Shown: one piece after another, positions 1 to 11,440 of the stretch
Numbering within the stretch: the first letter of the stretch is position 1
How the letters are laid out: each line of letters begins with the position of its first letter
Translations under genes and position numbers: made by a program
Source: Spizellomyces punctatus DAOM BR117
Lineage: Eukaryota; Chytridiomycota; Chytridiomycetes; Spizellomycetales; Spizellomycetaceae
Length of the DNA: 64,000 nt
Direction: 5' to 3'
NCBI RefSeq assembly: GCF_000182565.1
Contig: NW_015971539.1
Span: 174,775 to 238,774, forward strand
The notes under the pieces: generated by a model
Database searches by the model: none
Told to the model about the DNA's origin: nothing
Seen by the model: only the letters and a program-made list of their open reading frames with translations

Positions 1-2880
1 TATTTGATCTGCACAGTGTCACCAAAGACATTTACCATTTCCAAGGAGTGGTTCATCATCCAACGCCAGCCCCGAGTCTATAGAGAGAGAGTGACAAGAG
101 CCGGTTTCGGTCAGGTTGATTTAAAGAAACTGTTTTGCCGCATGGGTCTTTTAGCACATACCAGGGTTGAAAATGAGATTCAGAATGTTCTTGCAACGCA
201 GCATATCATATGAAAATCAGATGATATTCACAAAAAGCGGAGCGGCCGGGGACAATGCATCATTGCTCCTCATGGTAACCCACCTCGTCGTGCCGGCTGA
301 CCGCACTGACAGCGGCCCCATTCCCAGGTTGTTCCATTGTGGTTGGTCTGCAAAATGGGGTTCCGCTCAATGTACGTGAGCATATTCCGCCCGTTCGAAA
401 CCACACTCCATCCGATTATGTCGTTCAATCACATGCTGCCACATGATCCGATTCCGGTTGCTCTACACCTGCTGACGTTAACCTACACTTGCTGACGGCA
501 GATCGGGCATCCGCCCCATTGGCACCGGTTCCAAAACCGAGGCTAAGAAGAGGTTCGGATGAGACCGGCTCCAATCACTGCTTTCGGAGGGCAAGTGGCG
601 CCGCCCGAGCCTCTTGTGAACGGCAAGCACATGACTAAAAGTTTATCCAATCCATCCTTGGGATTGCCCCCCAACCAGTTGCATTACTCCCGCAAGGCGC
701 GGATGAAATATCTCGTTTTCATTGAATAGGGGGCACTATGGGGGGGAGGCATGTGTTATCTCTTTGGCTGTTACGACCTGGCAATCTTTTTTATAAATCT
801 GTACATCGTTCCACCTGGCATCTCCTTTAACGAAGGTTGGGGGCCATGCGTGAGATACGCTTCTTCTTCTTCTTTGACCCTCTGTTCTTGCAACAGACCC
901 CACTCGAAAAAAAAGGCCCACGGACGAAAACGGATCACATTGGCCAAGACTTCCGGTCCAACGCACCATTTGTGTGATCGTGAGTTAGCCTGGCGCGTAT
1001 CTGATAAAACTCCTCCTCTCATTTGCAATATTCCTCTCCTGGAGTTTATTTGGGTGACACGTCGGAGGAAAAGACATCCGCGTTTGCAAATGAGACTTAC
1101 TCTCCTTCCACAGAGAGAACGTTTTTGTGGGCCAGACTCTGTCTTCCATGCCTGGAGCGGGTTTTTTTTTCCTTGAAAGCTGATCTCGACTTGAACGGGA
1201 ATTAATACTTTCCGCGGAACGTGTCTGTCCATGGATCAGGGTCGTGCGTGATCTCATAATCAGTCGGTCATCGCCACCACATGACGGGGACGCGTGCCGT
1301 TCACTCGGTCCCTTGGGTCTGCACCAGGAGCATCGGGCGCACCTCCCAGGGACAACGGACTCACGGGAAAATGGCAAACGCCCACATGTCCTTGCACAAG
1401 CGTTTTGCAACTTCAGGGTCAAGTGAAAAGCCATGGGAGGCGTACCAGAACAAGAATTTAAAGAAATAAAACTTGTTTACAAAGCCCCACCCGACCAACG
1501 GGGTGTGTGTGGTGCATACTGTACCTGGCGTCTGGCGGCATGTCACAAATCAGGACAAGATGAGAGCGTACCTCCATGTCGTCACTCTGCCGTAGTTTCC
1601 AAGGTGTTTTCCCCCCCCCATGCGTGTGTGTAGTGCGTGTGTTTGTCAATAGTACAATGGGGGCGATAGCGCCCATTCAATTGTGGAGATCACTTGTATA
1701 TTTTTTCAAACATGGCGTAATTGTTTTTTTTATTACTAGATGCTAAAACGAGCATGAATCATTCTAGCTTTTCCCCTCACTTTTGCACGCGCATAAAAAG
1801 CAATTCTGGGCCTCGACAACAATCTTGTTCTCTAGCGCGCCGATGGAATAAGTTGGGAGGGGGGGATCCGAGCCCGTGTCTTTCACTCCTCCACAATATG
1901 AGTGGTTTACAAGAGCGACAAATTGACAGTTGAACGCAAATTGCGGTTGACCCGCATTGTACTGCGGTTTTGATTTTCTCTCGTCTTTTTTTTAATTTTC
2001 AATACGAACAATAGGGGGCGAACAGAGCAAAAGGGCGCTGGCGGTAATAAAAACTTTTTGCGCGTGCAGGTCCGTGTCAAAAAGAAAATAACGGAACAAC
2101 GGAAGCTCCACGATGATACAAAGGGCAGACGCATGACTGCGCCATGAGATCAGTGGCTGACTTGTTCACGTGATGCGTCCTGAAGCCAACATTCTGGTTA
2201 ACCTTCGCAACATCGGTCGAACTAGAATCGTACCTTACCACGTTTACGTCACTTGTGTGCGCCGTTCTGGGATTAGAGGGCGGTGCTCCAAACTCTCCGG
2301 GAATGTGGATCCATGCAACTAGGTCATGGAATTTGAGCCCCCTTCCCCTTTGTTCCCCAAATCTGAATGTTGTTGGCAGGAGAAGAAAGATCCAATTATC
2401 CTCCAAGGTCTTACGCATCTGGCCTCCTTTTCACCCCCCAGGGCATTTCCCTCCCAGAGTCCTTTAGGGTTCAAAAGAGCATTATTGCCACACACACACA
2501 CGGCGGAATCGTCGTAGACAAGTGCTCTCGCATTTCCGTTAAACACTTCTTTTTTTTTTTATCCCTTCTTGTGGCCCCCTGCATTCCCTTTTTTTTTCCG
2601 TGTCTCTGGGCGGGCTCATTATAACAGACGCATTTTGAACAAGTCGTTTGGGCTCTGTGCAAGGATCTCTCTTTGAACGTTAACGTAGCCATTATAAAAA
2701 GCCCTCTCGTCCTGGTCTTTTTCCCCGCAAGTCAACTTTCAAATATTCCTTTTTTTTTATCTTGTTACCATTCCTTTTCCCATCGTGAGGCTTTTCGCCA
2801 TCGGCAAACCTCGTTCAAGCCTCAGATCCCAAACGTAAAAACAACAACACGAACAACAACTCCCGCCGTTCATCAAAAAG
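1..2880. other. Long stretch with no supported gene
   Basis: Only short overlapping open frames occur on both strands, none with a recognisable domain or a coherent splice chain. The sequence is rich in homopyrimidine and homopurine tracts, especially after about 2,400, which resembles promoter or 5' UTR sequence of the zinc-finger gene that starts at 2,881. I see no tRNA, rRNA or transposon signature. Confidence 0.5.
2693..2700 (+). promoter_or_regulatory. TATA box of the zinc-finger gene
   Basis: The sequence TATAAAAA lies about 190 bp upstream of the ATG at 2,881. It is followed by CT-rich sequence and a run of CAA/ACA-rich sequence just before the ATG, as in many fungal 5' leaders. Assignment is by position and motif only. 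Confidence 0.4.
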
Positions 2881-3882
2881 ATGATTTCCATCGCCGACCT
2901 TGTATGTCAAGAGTCTCAAGATCCAATTCGTAGTAGATCGCAGGATCTCTATCCACCACGAAACGATATCTACAAGGCTTCCCTACAACCTCGCAAACTC
3001 GCTCCTCCTCCTCTCGACATTGCCCTTGCACGGCTGTCGGGGACGCCTGGAGCGCCTCGCGTCGCCACGTATCCTTCCCCGTCTCCTGACAACCGATATG
3101 ACGCGCTTTCGAGGACGATGCCTCACGGTCACGGCAGGACCGCGACTTTCAAGACTGCTGCGATTCCCCTAGTGAACCGGTCCTCGTCAGAGTATGGTCA
3201 CCTATACCAACCACACCATCACGAGCCCGCTCAGGCCTGCTGCAGTCACCCGCTCAGTGTCGCGCCCTCACCGTCATTGTCACCGCCAGTACACGCAAGC
3301 TCGTCTTGCGGTCGGCACAGTCCCCGGCGGTCATTTGATCTCGGCAACCAGATATCCCAGGCGCCAGCAGATTGTGAAAAGCAGTCGTCTCATATTGCAT
3401 ACCCCCCAAGTCCCCGCGACAGCGAACGTTCCTTTTCGTCTTCAAGTACGGTCAGTGAATCAGAGCCCTTTGAATTGTCACCATCAACTCCCGTCCACCA
3501 CCACGACACTCAAAAGGATTCCGCCGACCAAGAAGCAGCAAATGCTCACTTTGCCGCTGTACTTCAAGCCGCTGCGCTAGAGCACTACCGGGAAGGCAAG
3601 GTCAATTGCCCAGATTGCGGCAAGGACTTTCATCGCCTGTGCAACTTTCGCTCCCACTTCCGCATTCACCAACGCACACGGCCGTTTGTATGCAAAGTGT
3701 GTTCGCAACAATTCCTTCGCAAACATGATCTCAACAGGCACGAACGGATTCACGCTGGCGAGAAACCGTTCCGTTGCCGACGTTGTGGCAAGGGGTTCGT
3801 ACGCAAAGACGCCCTCAGGCGACACGAAAACATGATTCCGGAAATCCAAAAGTTTCGATGTGTCGTCAAAACAATGATGTGA
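2881..3882 (+). CDS. C2H2 zinc-finger transcription factor
   Basis: An uninterrupted 333-residue ORF. Residues 1-240 are low-complexity, rich in Ser, Pro and His, with no recognised domain. Three C2H2 fingers follow in tandem at about 243-263 (CPDCGKDF...HFRIH), 271-291 (CKVCSQQF...HERIH) and 299 onward (CRRCGKGFVRKDALRRH), with the typical linker HAGEKPF between fingers two and three. The third finger lacks the last zinc-binding His: after RRH the chain reads ENMIPEI and ends 14 residues later. The family binds DNA in the nucleus; the layout of an acidic/Ser-rich N-terminus with C-terminal fingers is typical of fungal regulators. No specific orthologue is recognised. The ATG at 2,881 is the first in frame and follows an A-rich leader. 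Confidence 0.8.
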   Translation: MISIADLVCQESQDPIRSRSQDLYPPRNDIYKASLQPRKLAPPPLDIALARLSGTPGAPRVATYPSPSPDNRYDALSRTMPHGHGRTATFKTAAIPLVNRSSSEYGHLYQPHHHEPAQACCSHPLSVAPSPSLSPPVHASSSCGRHSPRRSFDLGNQISQAPADCEKQSSHIAYPPSPRDSERSFSSSSTVSESEPFELSPSTPVHHHDTQKDSADQEAANAHFAAVLQAAALEHYREGKVNCPDCGKDFHRLCNFRSHFRIHQRTRPFVCKVCSQQFLRKHDLNRHERIHAGEKPFRCRRCGKGFVRKDALRRHENMIPEIQKFRCVVKTMM

Positions 3883-5045
3883 AGCTAGCCGTTGGATGGA
3901 TTGAAATTGATGTACATAGTTGCTATAGTGGGGGACAAGACAAATTGGGGAGTTAATTAGAAAGCCGACGCATTGTATTGGTGTGAAAACAATGCGTGAC
4001 AGATTTAGTCTTTGAAGTTTTTATTTTCCTATCGTCTTTTTGTTAACAAATTATATTTGATGTGCTTTGAGATTGCTTCACTGTCTTTGATAGTGTATTG
4101 GCAAAAACAAATGTCAGTGCCTCCACCACACGCAGTCCCTACTAGGCCATGATCTGGAACTCTTGATGGCATTGAAGCCAGACTCTTGCATCCAGGAGCG
4201 AATCGACTGGGCAGCATCACAAGCAAGAGTATGTTCAGTAACGAAGGCTTGGAGACTATAAACTGCATGTCAGAAGATGACCCGATGACAAGAAATGCAA
4301 GAAATGCCCTTGATATATACCAACCAAGCTCAACAAATGTGGCAGCATAATAGCAGGTTTGTTAACGGATCCAATTGGTTGCAGCTGGTTCTGATCGCTG
4401 TTGCTGTCGGGGGGACGAGGACCTCGGCACCAGAGCAGTATTCTCATGGTGGACTGAGACTTGAGCGTTGGGCAGATGCTTCGACAGTCGAGGGATAAAG
4501 AAACAAGATGGGGGGAAGAGGAAGAGGGGGGTTTATATGGAAAAACTGAGTCGATAATATTGAGTCATGCAGGTGGCAACTGGAATATTCCTCTCATAGA
4601 TGGCCGCAAGGGATAGTATCCGTTCATTGCCGCAGGTATTGGACCCGTTTTTCATACTGGCCACACATATTGGACCCGTTTTTTCATGATGGAGCATCTC
4701 TGTGGGTATAGTTCATTTGCCTAAATCGAGGGAGGCATCTTGCATTTCATCTCATTCGATCCAGTGGCTGCATCTGCAGACTGACAGTCTTTCACTATGT
4801 TTGCTCTCATGACTGCGCCATGTCCGAGACGTGTCCGAAAGGACTATGAAGTTCGCCTGGTGGACCTTTTTTCTCCTTTCTGCCAGAAACCTTTTTCCCC
4901 AGATCCTGCGCGTTCTCACACCTGCGCAGTCCCGCTCCTCGTCGCCATCCATTCACACACTCGTTCTCCACTCCTGCGGCCCTCGGTGCAAATCCCCTCT
5001 CAAACCTCGGTTGATTCCCGACAATTCTTTGTTAAAGCCAAAGCC
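3883..5045. other. Intergenic region between zinc-finger gene and UBE2C
   Basis: No coding sequence is supported. It holds a near-perfect 18-19 bp direct repeat (listed separately) about 400 bp upstream of the UBE2C start, and CT-rich sequence from 4,860 to the ATG that probably forms the UBE2C promoter and leader. Confidence 0.45.
4638..4687. repeat. Short direct repeat (2 copies, 18-19 bp)
   Basis: ATTGGACCCGTTTTTCAT occurs at 4,638-4,655 and again at 4,669-4,687 with one extra T. The spacing of 31 bp is about three helical turns. Either a duplicated regulatory site or a chance local duplication. Confidence 0.6.
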
Positions 5046-5830
5046 ATGACCACTGTTTCCAGTCCACGCAAACCCTCCCACGCCGGTGTGAAGATGACGT
5101 CGGATGGCGCCTCCGTTGCCAAAAGGTGCGGTGATAGCTGCTTTAGCCGTAGGTGGATGCCCTCTTTGTCGACAGACCATTAATACAATGTTACATGCAG
5201 GCTGCAGAATGAGCTCATGTCTCTAATGGTGAGTAGGGATAATGGCATTCCAGTATATATTGTTGGAAGATGAACGTGAATAATGGTTTGAAATTTTGGA
5301 CAGATGGCAGGTATACCAGGGATTTCAGCCTTCCCAGATGCTGATGACCTGACGTGCTGGACAGCCACGATTCACGGAGCACCAGGAACGGTACGATCCG
5401 AACATGAGCACTTGTTCTTTGGTTTGTTTGTTTGATGACTTTTTTATAGGTGTACGAAGGCCTTAAATACAAGCTGTCCATGAAATTTCCTGCAACATAT
5501 CCTTACAATGCACCGACCGTCACCTTTAAAACACCATGCTTCCATCCAAACGTGGACATGAATGGTGGAATATGTCTGGACATTCTTAAAGACAAGTGGT
5601 CAGCCGTTTACACAGTACAAACGATTTTGGTGTCTTTGCAGAGTTTGCTTGGAGGTGAGAATGCATACATGTCACGGCGGTTGTCGAGAGTCGACTGGCT
5701 GATGACGGCGCATGCTGTAACAGAGCCGAATAACGATAGCCCGCTCAACAATGAAGCTGCGGAGCTCTGGGATCAGCCCGACCTGTTTCGAAAACAGGTG
5801 CTTTCGGTACATCCTGGTAATGACGAATAG
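5046..5830 (+). CDS. UBE2C: Ubiquitin-conjugating enzyme E2 C (APC/C partner)
   Basis: Five exons (5046-5125, 5202-5229, 5304-5390, 5450-5654, 5724-5830) join in phase to 168 residues. The E2 fold is clear: the N-terminal helix [11 protein letters not shown], then [36 protein letters not shown], the catalytic-cysteine region [20 protein letters not shown], and [19 protein letters not shown]. This block order and wording match the UBE2C/Ubc11/UbcP4 branch, which works with the anaphase-promoting complex to ubiquitinate cyclins and securin in mitosis. The ATG at 5,046 was chosen because it gives a short, Ser/Pro-rich N-terminal extension as in UBE2C; the frame is open upstream. Upstream DNA is CT-rich. 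Confidence 0.92.
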
Positions 5831-8140
5831 ATAATTTTTTGGTTTTGTTTATGATTGTGGTTGTTGGGTGTACAAAAGTGATTTCTTGGGTTTGCATATA
5901 TAGAACTAGACCAAAGTATCTAGTAGGCGTACGAGTTGTTTTCAATTGTACAAAAGTCGAAACTGAGGAGGAATAGAACGCTGTGTGGTGGCAAGACGCT
6001 GTTCGTTGGGGTTCGGCATTATTGGACAAATGATCTGCGCAAACCGTCAACCCGAAGCAACGCGACCATCTCGTCAAAAAGTCAAAAATGCAAAATAGAT
6101 CCGCGCGTCCTTCCGTGTTTGATTTGGTTCCAATTGCTTTATCAAAGGATCCGGATAAAGTGCACTATGGCGGCTGGAGGTTAGAGACTGGATGCAACCA
6201 TTCTGGTGTTGGAGGCTGCTGTTGACATTGATTGTAATCACATGCGAATAGGGCTTGCTGAGACTTGTACGGGAAAAACCTGAAGTCCTCATGCAATGCA
6301 ATAGGGCTTTTGGAAAGGTGGGCGGGTGCTCCAGGCCTCGCTCTCTCTGCCACGAGCTCATCAGTCATCACGATCAAATCTGGGAAACTCAATTACGCGT
6401 GAAGAGGTGGAGGTGGGGAGGGGGTCCGACATCATCGGCATTTGGTACAACTCTCTGGATCGATCATCTGAGCTCATTGCCATCAGTGAAACAATCGTAA
6501 AGCGATCGGCCGCCCTGCTCAGGCTTGGTTGAGAGTTGGGATTTGGTTTTGTCGCCACGAGGGTAACTGAGCCTGGCCTGATCAAAGCTTTGATCCCATT
6601 TCCCTTCCGACTTGCTGAGAAACAGTGAACCTTTTTGAAAAAAGCCTCGCCAGCAAAAAATCTTTTTACATCTGTGCTTGTTATTTGTTGTTGCTGTTGG
6701 TGTGATTGGAATTCCCCAAAAACCCTTTTGGCCCTCAACAGGGCATCGGAGCTTTGGACTCCAGGGGCTTGTGGTAAATTGTCTCAACGCATTTACTATC
6801 CAGTGAGGTTCTAGTCGATTAGAATGCGATCATGTGATGTGGTTTCTTTCATTGCCGACTAAACGCGAATTGAAAGTTTCAATGATGAGAAGGGAGAAAA
6901 CACGGTGGGGTTTGCCCTTCCTTTTTGTCCCAAAAACTCGCTTTGGAAAGACCGGGTTGTTCGACGACATTTCCCATCTTTCTACGACCTTCCCTTGTCG
7001 CCCCCCCATCACCGAAATCGACATTGCCCTACTTTTTATTCTACAGTATACTTGTCACGCCACGCAGAGAAAGCACAAAGCCACTTGCAGCACACAAGTG
7101 TGCGGTCGTGTTTTTCAACCATTCCCATTCTACAAAATCATTCTTGTGCTCTTACCGTTTAGCCATTGTTCTTTTTGGCTTGTTCCGTCTTACTGAGCTG
7201 TCGGTCCAGCAAACTCGTCACTGCTACTTACTATCCTATCCTTCTTTTGCACCTTGCATTGTCGGTGACTTGCTCAAACGGACACCTGCCATCGACACTT
7301 TCTATTGTGTGTGACGAGCACTTTTGGTCTCTCTACTTTGTATTCAGCAAGCGACATTGTAAACGTTGAAAGTGTCCGTACGGTTTTCCTTTTGAGCTAC
7401 TTTCGTTACGCACATTTGACGCCACCCCCGCCTTGTCCGCGCGCCCGTTTCCTGCGGATCCGGTTTCCAACTTCTTTTTGTCTACCCGACCGCGGCTGTT
7501 GTGGAAGTTCTTGTTCAGGGTCCCTTGTCGGACGTTTCTCGTTATCTTTGTTTATCGTATTCCACGTTTGCGGACTGGCCATTGTGCTGATTCTACTTTT
7601 TGAGCAAGGTAATTGTGAGAGCATCTTGGAGAACGGTCTCGGTTCTGGGATGGGAGGTTCAAGGGTTGTTGGTTGGAAAGGAAACTAGGCACTATGAATG
7701 ATAGTGGAGGTGCTAAAGTGCAATATGTCGCACATGTAAATTGGCGAGCGAACGTGTATTTGGTCAGTTGGTCTCTATGTGCAGGAAGCGATTGGTGTCT
7801 CATACGGATCATGATTCCTGTTATGCTCGCGTGTAAGATAGTGCGATTGCACCATCTGTTGCTTCGTTGCACCCGTGTGCTTTGGTTCACGGAATGTACC
7901 GGCGAGGAGATGCATATCTTTCAGTCGGAGCTACAAGGATTTTGTAACGCAGATCTGGATCTGAAATCTGACCATTTTTTTCCTTACTTGTTTTCTTAGT
8001 TTCCCGGGGAAGGTCACGTAAATGCATTAATTTTATGCAGCATCTTCCGAGCGACTATACCACCTAATTATCAGCGAAACACGCGTACCCTGCTTCCCAT
8101 TTGCCACAACCTATCTGCCTCAACTGTTACCCTAATTGCA
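5831..8140. other. Long non-coding stretch, probably leader/promoter of the RRM gene
   Basis: About 2.3 kb with no recognisable coding exon on either strand. From about 6,900 the + strand is strongly T/C-rich, as in long fungal 5' leaders, and candidate donors (for example near 7,608) could mark a 5' UTR intron of the gene that starts at 8,141. Several overlapping short ORFs there look accidental. Confidence 0.4.
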
Positions 8141-10639
8141 ATGTCTCACTTACCGAAAACGACGATTCATGTCACTAATATCACCAAAGACAAGGCCACG
8201 CTCAAGAAAATGTTCCAAGACATGGAAGGTTTCCGGCGCATTTCTTTTCATCAAGATTACTGCTTTGTATGCTTTGATGATCTGAGCTCTGCGACTGATG
8301 CGATTGACACCGTGCACAGTCAGGTAACGGATCTACAAAACTCTTGTTAGTTGTATATCCGGACTGATTGTCTTTGATAGACCGACATGCTGGCTGCCTA
8401 CGCCAAACATGGTGTTGCATCCGCAACCACACCCACTATAGCTGTTCAGCCAAATCCCATTCTCTACGTCAGTCTCTTTTCCTATTTTACCGAGGTAGAG
8501 CTTACCAAGATCTTCCGCTCGTATGATGGCTTTGACAGGTATGTACAGCAGATAAATGTGGGATCCTCGGTGATTTGTTAGTAACCTTTGAGGGCGTCTA
8601 CTAGCTGTCGGTTCTTTCCAAGCCATGCTCTCGTTCGCTTCAAGGACGTAGAGTGCGCCAAACGAGCGTTGGAAGATTTGAATTCCACTACGAACCTTTT
8701 TGCAAATTATTCCACCAAAGGCGCAAAACAGGGTAGTAGCAGATCGTCCCGAAGAGGAACAACATCCAGCTCTACCTCAACAACTACAGGTATCGACGGC
8801 GATGGAGCTGCCGAACACGCGAGGGCATCAGACGCGGGCGGCGTCACCGGATCGACTCATCCCAAACGTACCATTCATGTCACCAACATCGACAAAGACA
8901 AGGCACACATCCTGCACCTGTTCTCGCAATATGAAGGCTTCCGTCGGGTAGCTTTTTACGCAGACTATTGTTTTGTGTGTTTTGCCGACACCCGCACCGC
9001 ATCGAAAGCAATTGAAGAAATTCTCTTCAAAACCAAAATGAAGGCCAACTTTGCCAAAGCGGACTTTATTCCTCACCAAATTCCTACATCCGCTATCGGT
9101 CACCCAAATTCCATTATTCGCGTCTCGGACTATCCGTCCAATACCTCTGATTATGACCTTGTCAGAATCTTTGAACGACACGATGGCTTTCAGGACATTC
9201 ATTTTTACCATGCATCCTGCCTTGTTTATTTCAAGGACCAAACCAGTGCGCGCCGTGCTTTAGAGAGCGTCAATGCCACTACCAACTTCACCGCCATTTA
9301 TTCCAAGAAGGGGGTCAACTCGAGGTCCCGAGGAGGAGCTGTATCCCGTATAGCTCGCTCAGCACAGGCATCAGCGTCATCTGTATCCACCGCATCAGCC
9401 AAAACTCTTGCCACTTCTACACCTGCCACCGCTCTTCCTCCAGCAAACACTTCCAGTCAATCATCGCCGGACTCGTCTGAGACGCAAGAAGACGAATCGT
9501 CGTCATCTCCGCGCAACAGCCCCTCGCCCGAGCTACCTGTGGCACAAGATACCGACGAGGCCTACGATGACGACGAGCTGATTCCGCGGGAGAGCGAATC
9601 TCTCACGGCAACATTGACGCATACTCCACCCAGCATGTTTATACAGCCTGATATGGTAAATGACGTCGTTGTAGCAGCAGCTGCAGAAGCATCCGGAGCT
9701 GAAGACGCTGTTCATCAGAATGGGGAAGAGTTTGGCATAGGTGCATTCACATCAGCAGATCGCAGTGACGGATCCAACAGTGTCCATGGGTCAGATCTGG
9801 ATGGTCCTGACCTGGTTCTCCATGAGCACGTCTCACACCACCTTCAACAGCAGCAGCACGATGCGGCTAAACCGCATTTGCACTTTGCTACCTTTTTGCA
9901 CCAGCAGTTCCAATTATCGCCGCAATCCAACCAGGCACCGGAAACACTCTCCGCACCCGGTCTCCTTCCGCCCTTTTCTGCAACATCTACCAACATGGCA
10001 AGCCATCTTGCCTACGCTCAGGCCCTCGCTGACAAAACGGGGCATTCGTCTCTCCCCTCGCACTTTGCTCAAGCACAAAACATGAGCAAAGACTCAACCA
10101 TTGCCATCGGAAACCAACTTTTAGCTACCAAATCCTTCCTTGACGACTTGTTTGGTCGCTACATCCGCCTTGAACAAGAAAACCGCGTGCTACGCCAAAC
10201 CCATCGCCATTCCCAACACCTCGCTGCGCACATGCAAGGAACGCAGCACCCACCCCACCAACATCACCCGTCCCAACAATCACAAGACCAGCAACCCCAC
10301 GACACATCTGACCAATTCCACACCTTGCACACCCAGCAACAGCTCTCAGATGCTCCTAGTGACCCATCCCTCGTTCCACCCTCCACAACCTCCCAACCAC
10401 ACGGCCACGTTCATGCATCTACCACTGCATCACAAACGGTTCCCATCACCCCATCCTCTGAAACAGCTGAAGCACCCTGGATCGAACTCGACCGCCTCCG
10501 TAAAGAAAACGACATTATGAGGCGGGAAAACGCGGTATTGAGAGAGGAGCTCTCTAGACGGAATATGGAATATGAACGCTTGGATGCTGCGCACAAGAGT
10601 TGTGGAGTGTTGCAGGGGTTATTGGCCATGTGTGAATAA
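8141..10639 (+). CDS. RNA-binding protein with four RRM-like domains and C-terminal coiled coil
   Basis: Three exons (8141-8323, 8381-8538, 8605-10639) join to 791 residues. The N-terminal half holds two tandem pairs of short RRM-like domains. Domains 1 and 3 share the wording TIHVTNI.KDK and GFRR..F..DYCFVCF; domains 2 and 4 share I..FERHDGF / RSYDGFD and A..ALE..N.TTN. The pair has therefore been duplicated inside the gene. The centre is Ser/Thr-rich and acidic, followed by long Gln/His-rich tracts. A short coiled coil (LDDLFGRYIRLEQENRVL) and a stronger C-terminal one (LDRLRKENDIMRRENAVL) suggest oligomerisation. Binding of RNA is inferred from the fold; no orthologue is recognised. Q/H-rich low complexity together with RRMs resembles fungal proteins of RNA granules. 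Confidence 0.8.
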
Positions 10640-11440
10640 TTTGTTTTTGTTTTGTTGTGGGGTTGGATGAGGTTTTATTCAATCGAATACCGCTCTTTGG
10701 ATTTTTATTTTTCTCTTACTTGGTTTTTTCCATTTTTGTCGGTTGGTATTTTCGATTGACTGGAAAATAGTGGTGCATCAATGCGCAATGGTAATTGTTT
10801 AGGTCCCCGCTTGTGTCTTGGATCTCGTTGTTGTTTTGTGCTCCGTCTTCTGAACAGAGAATAATCTGATGCGGCCGTGTTTGCGTGGTTTCCTCTGTGG
10901 CTGAACGCATTACAAGAAGCAATGATTAGGGCAGACTGAACCAAGTTTTAGAAAACGCATTTGGTCTGGATATCTTGCTTCATTGCATTCGTATGGGGAA
11001 CCATGTCGAGCGTCAATATTCGTCCAATTATAGATGGAATCTAATTCCTGTGTGCTTCCCACTTTTGGTTGCATGCCCGAAGGGGGTTTCTCTGCTGCCG
11101 TAATACGGCCCTTGCCCACCTCCAAACACTCACTGTCTAGGTACACCCGTCTCATCATCAACATCTCAAAACAACACAAAAAGATGCAAAAGATCCACAG
11201 ACTCAAGAAACTTAATTTTATTAAGTCCGCTACCTAAATCGCTCAAACAAACACTTTCACGGCTGAAACATTCCCGCGCATCCAAATAAAAGACTACCCT
11301 AGAGAAAAAAAAAACAAACGCAAACCCTCACAGTCTAAAGCAAAACAAATGGCTGTGATCAAACCGTTTCCCTTTACGGCCCAACCACATGGGTATGACG
11401 AGAGTCCCTGGAACCCATGCACAATTCATTGCGAGAAAGT
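10640..11440. other. Convergent intergenic region (RRM gene / coronin)
   Basis: About 800 bp between the stop codons of two genes that point at each other. Only accidental short frames. It should hold the two 3' UTRs and polyadenylation sites. Confidence 0.5.

Noticed and set aside
751-1434. Overlapping ORFs of 140-150 codons on both strands
   Set aside because: They mirror each other on opposite strands, show no domain and no splice chain. They look like accidental openness.
6834-7314. Pyrimidine-rich ORFs of 120-130 codons before the RRM gene
   Set aside because: Three overlapping frames are open at once, which reflects base composition, not coding.
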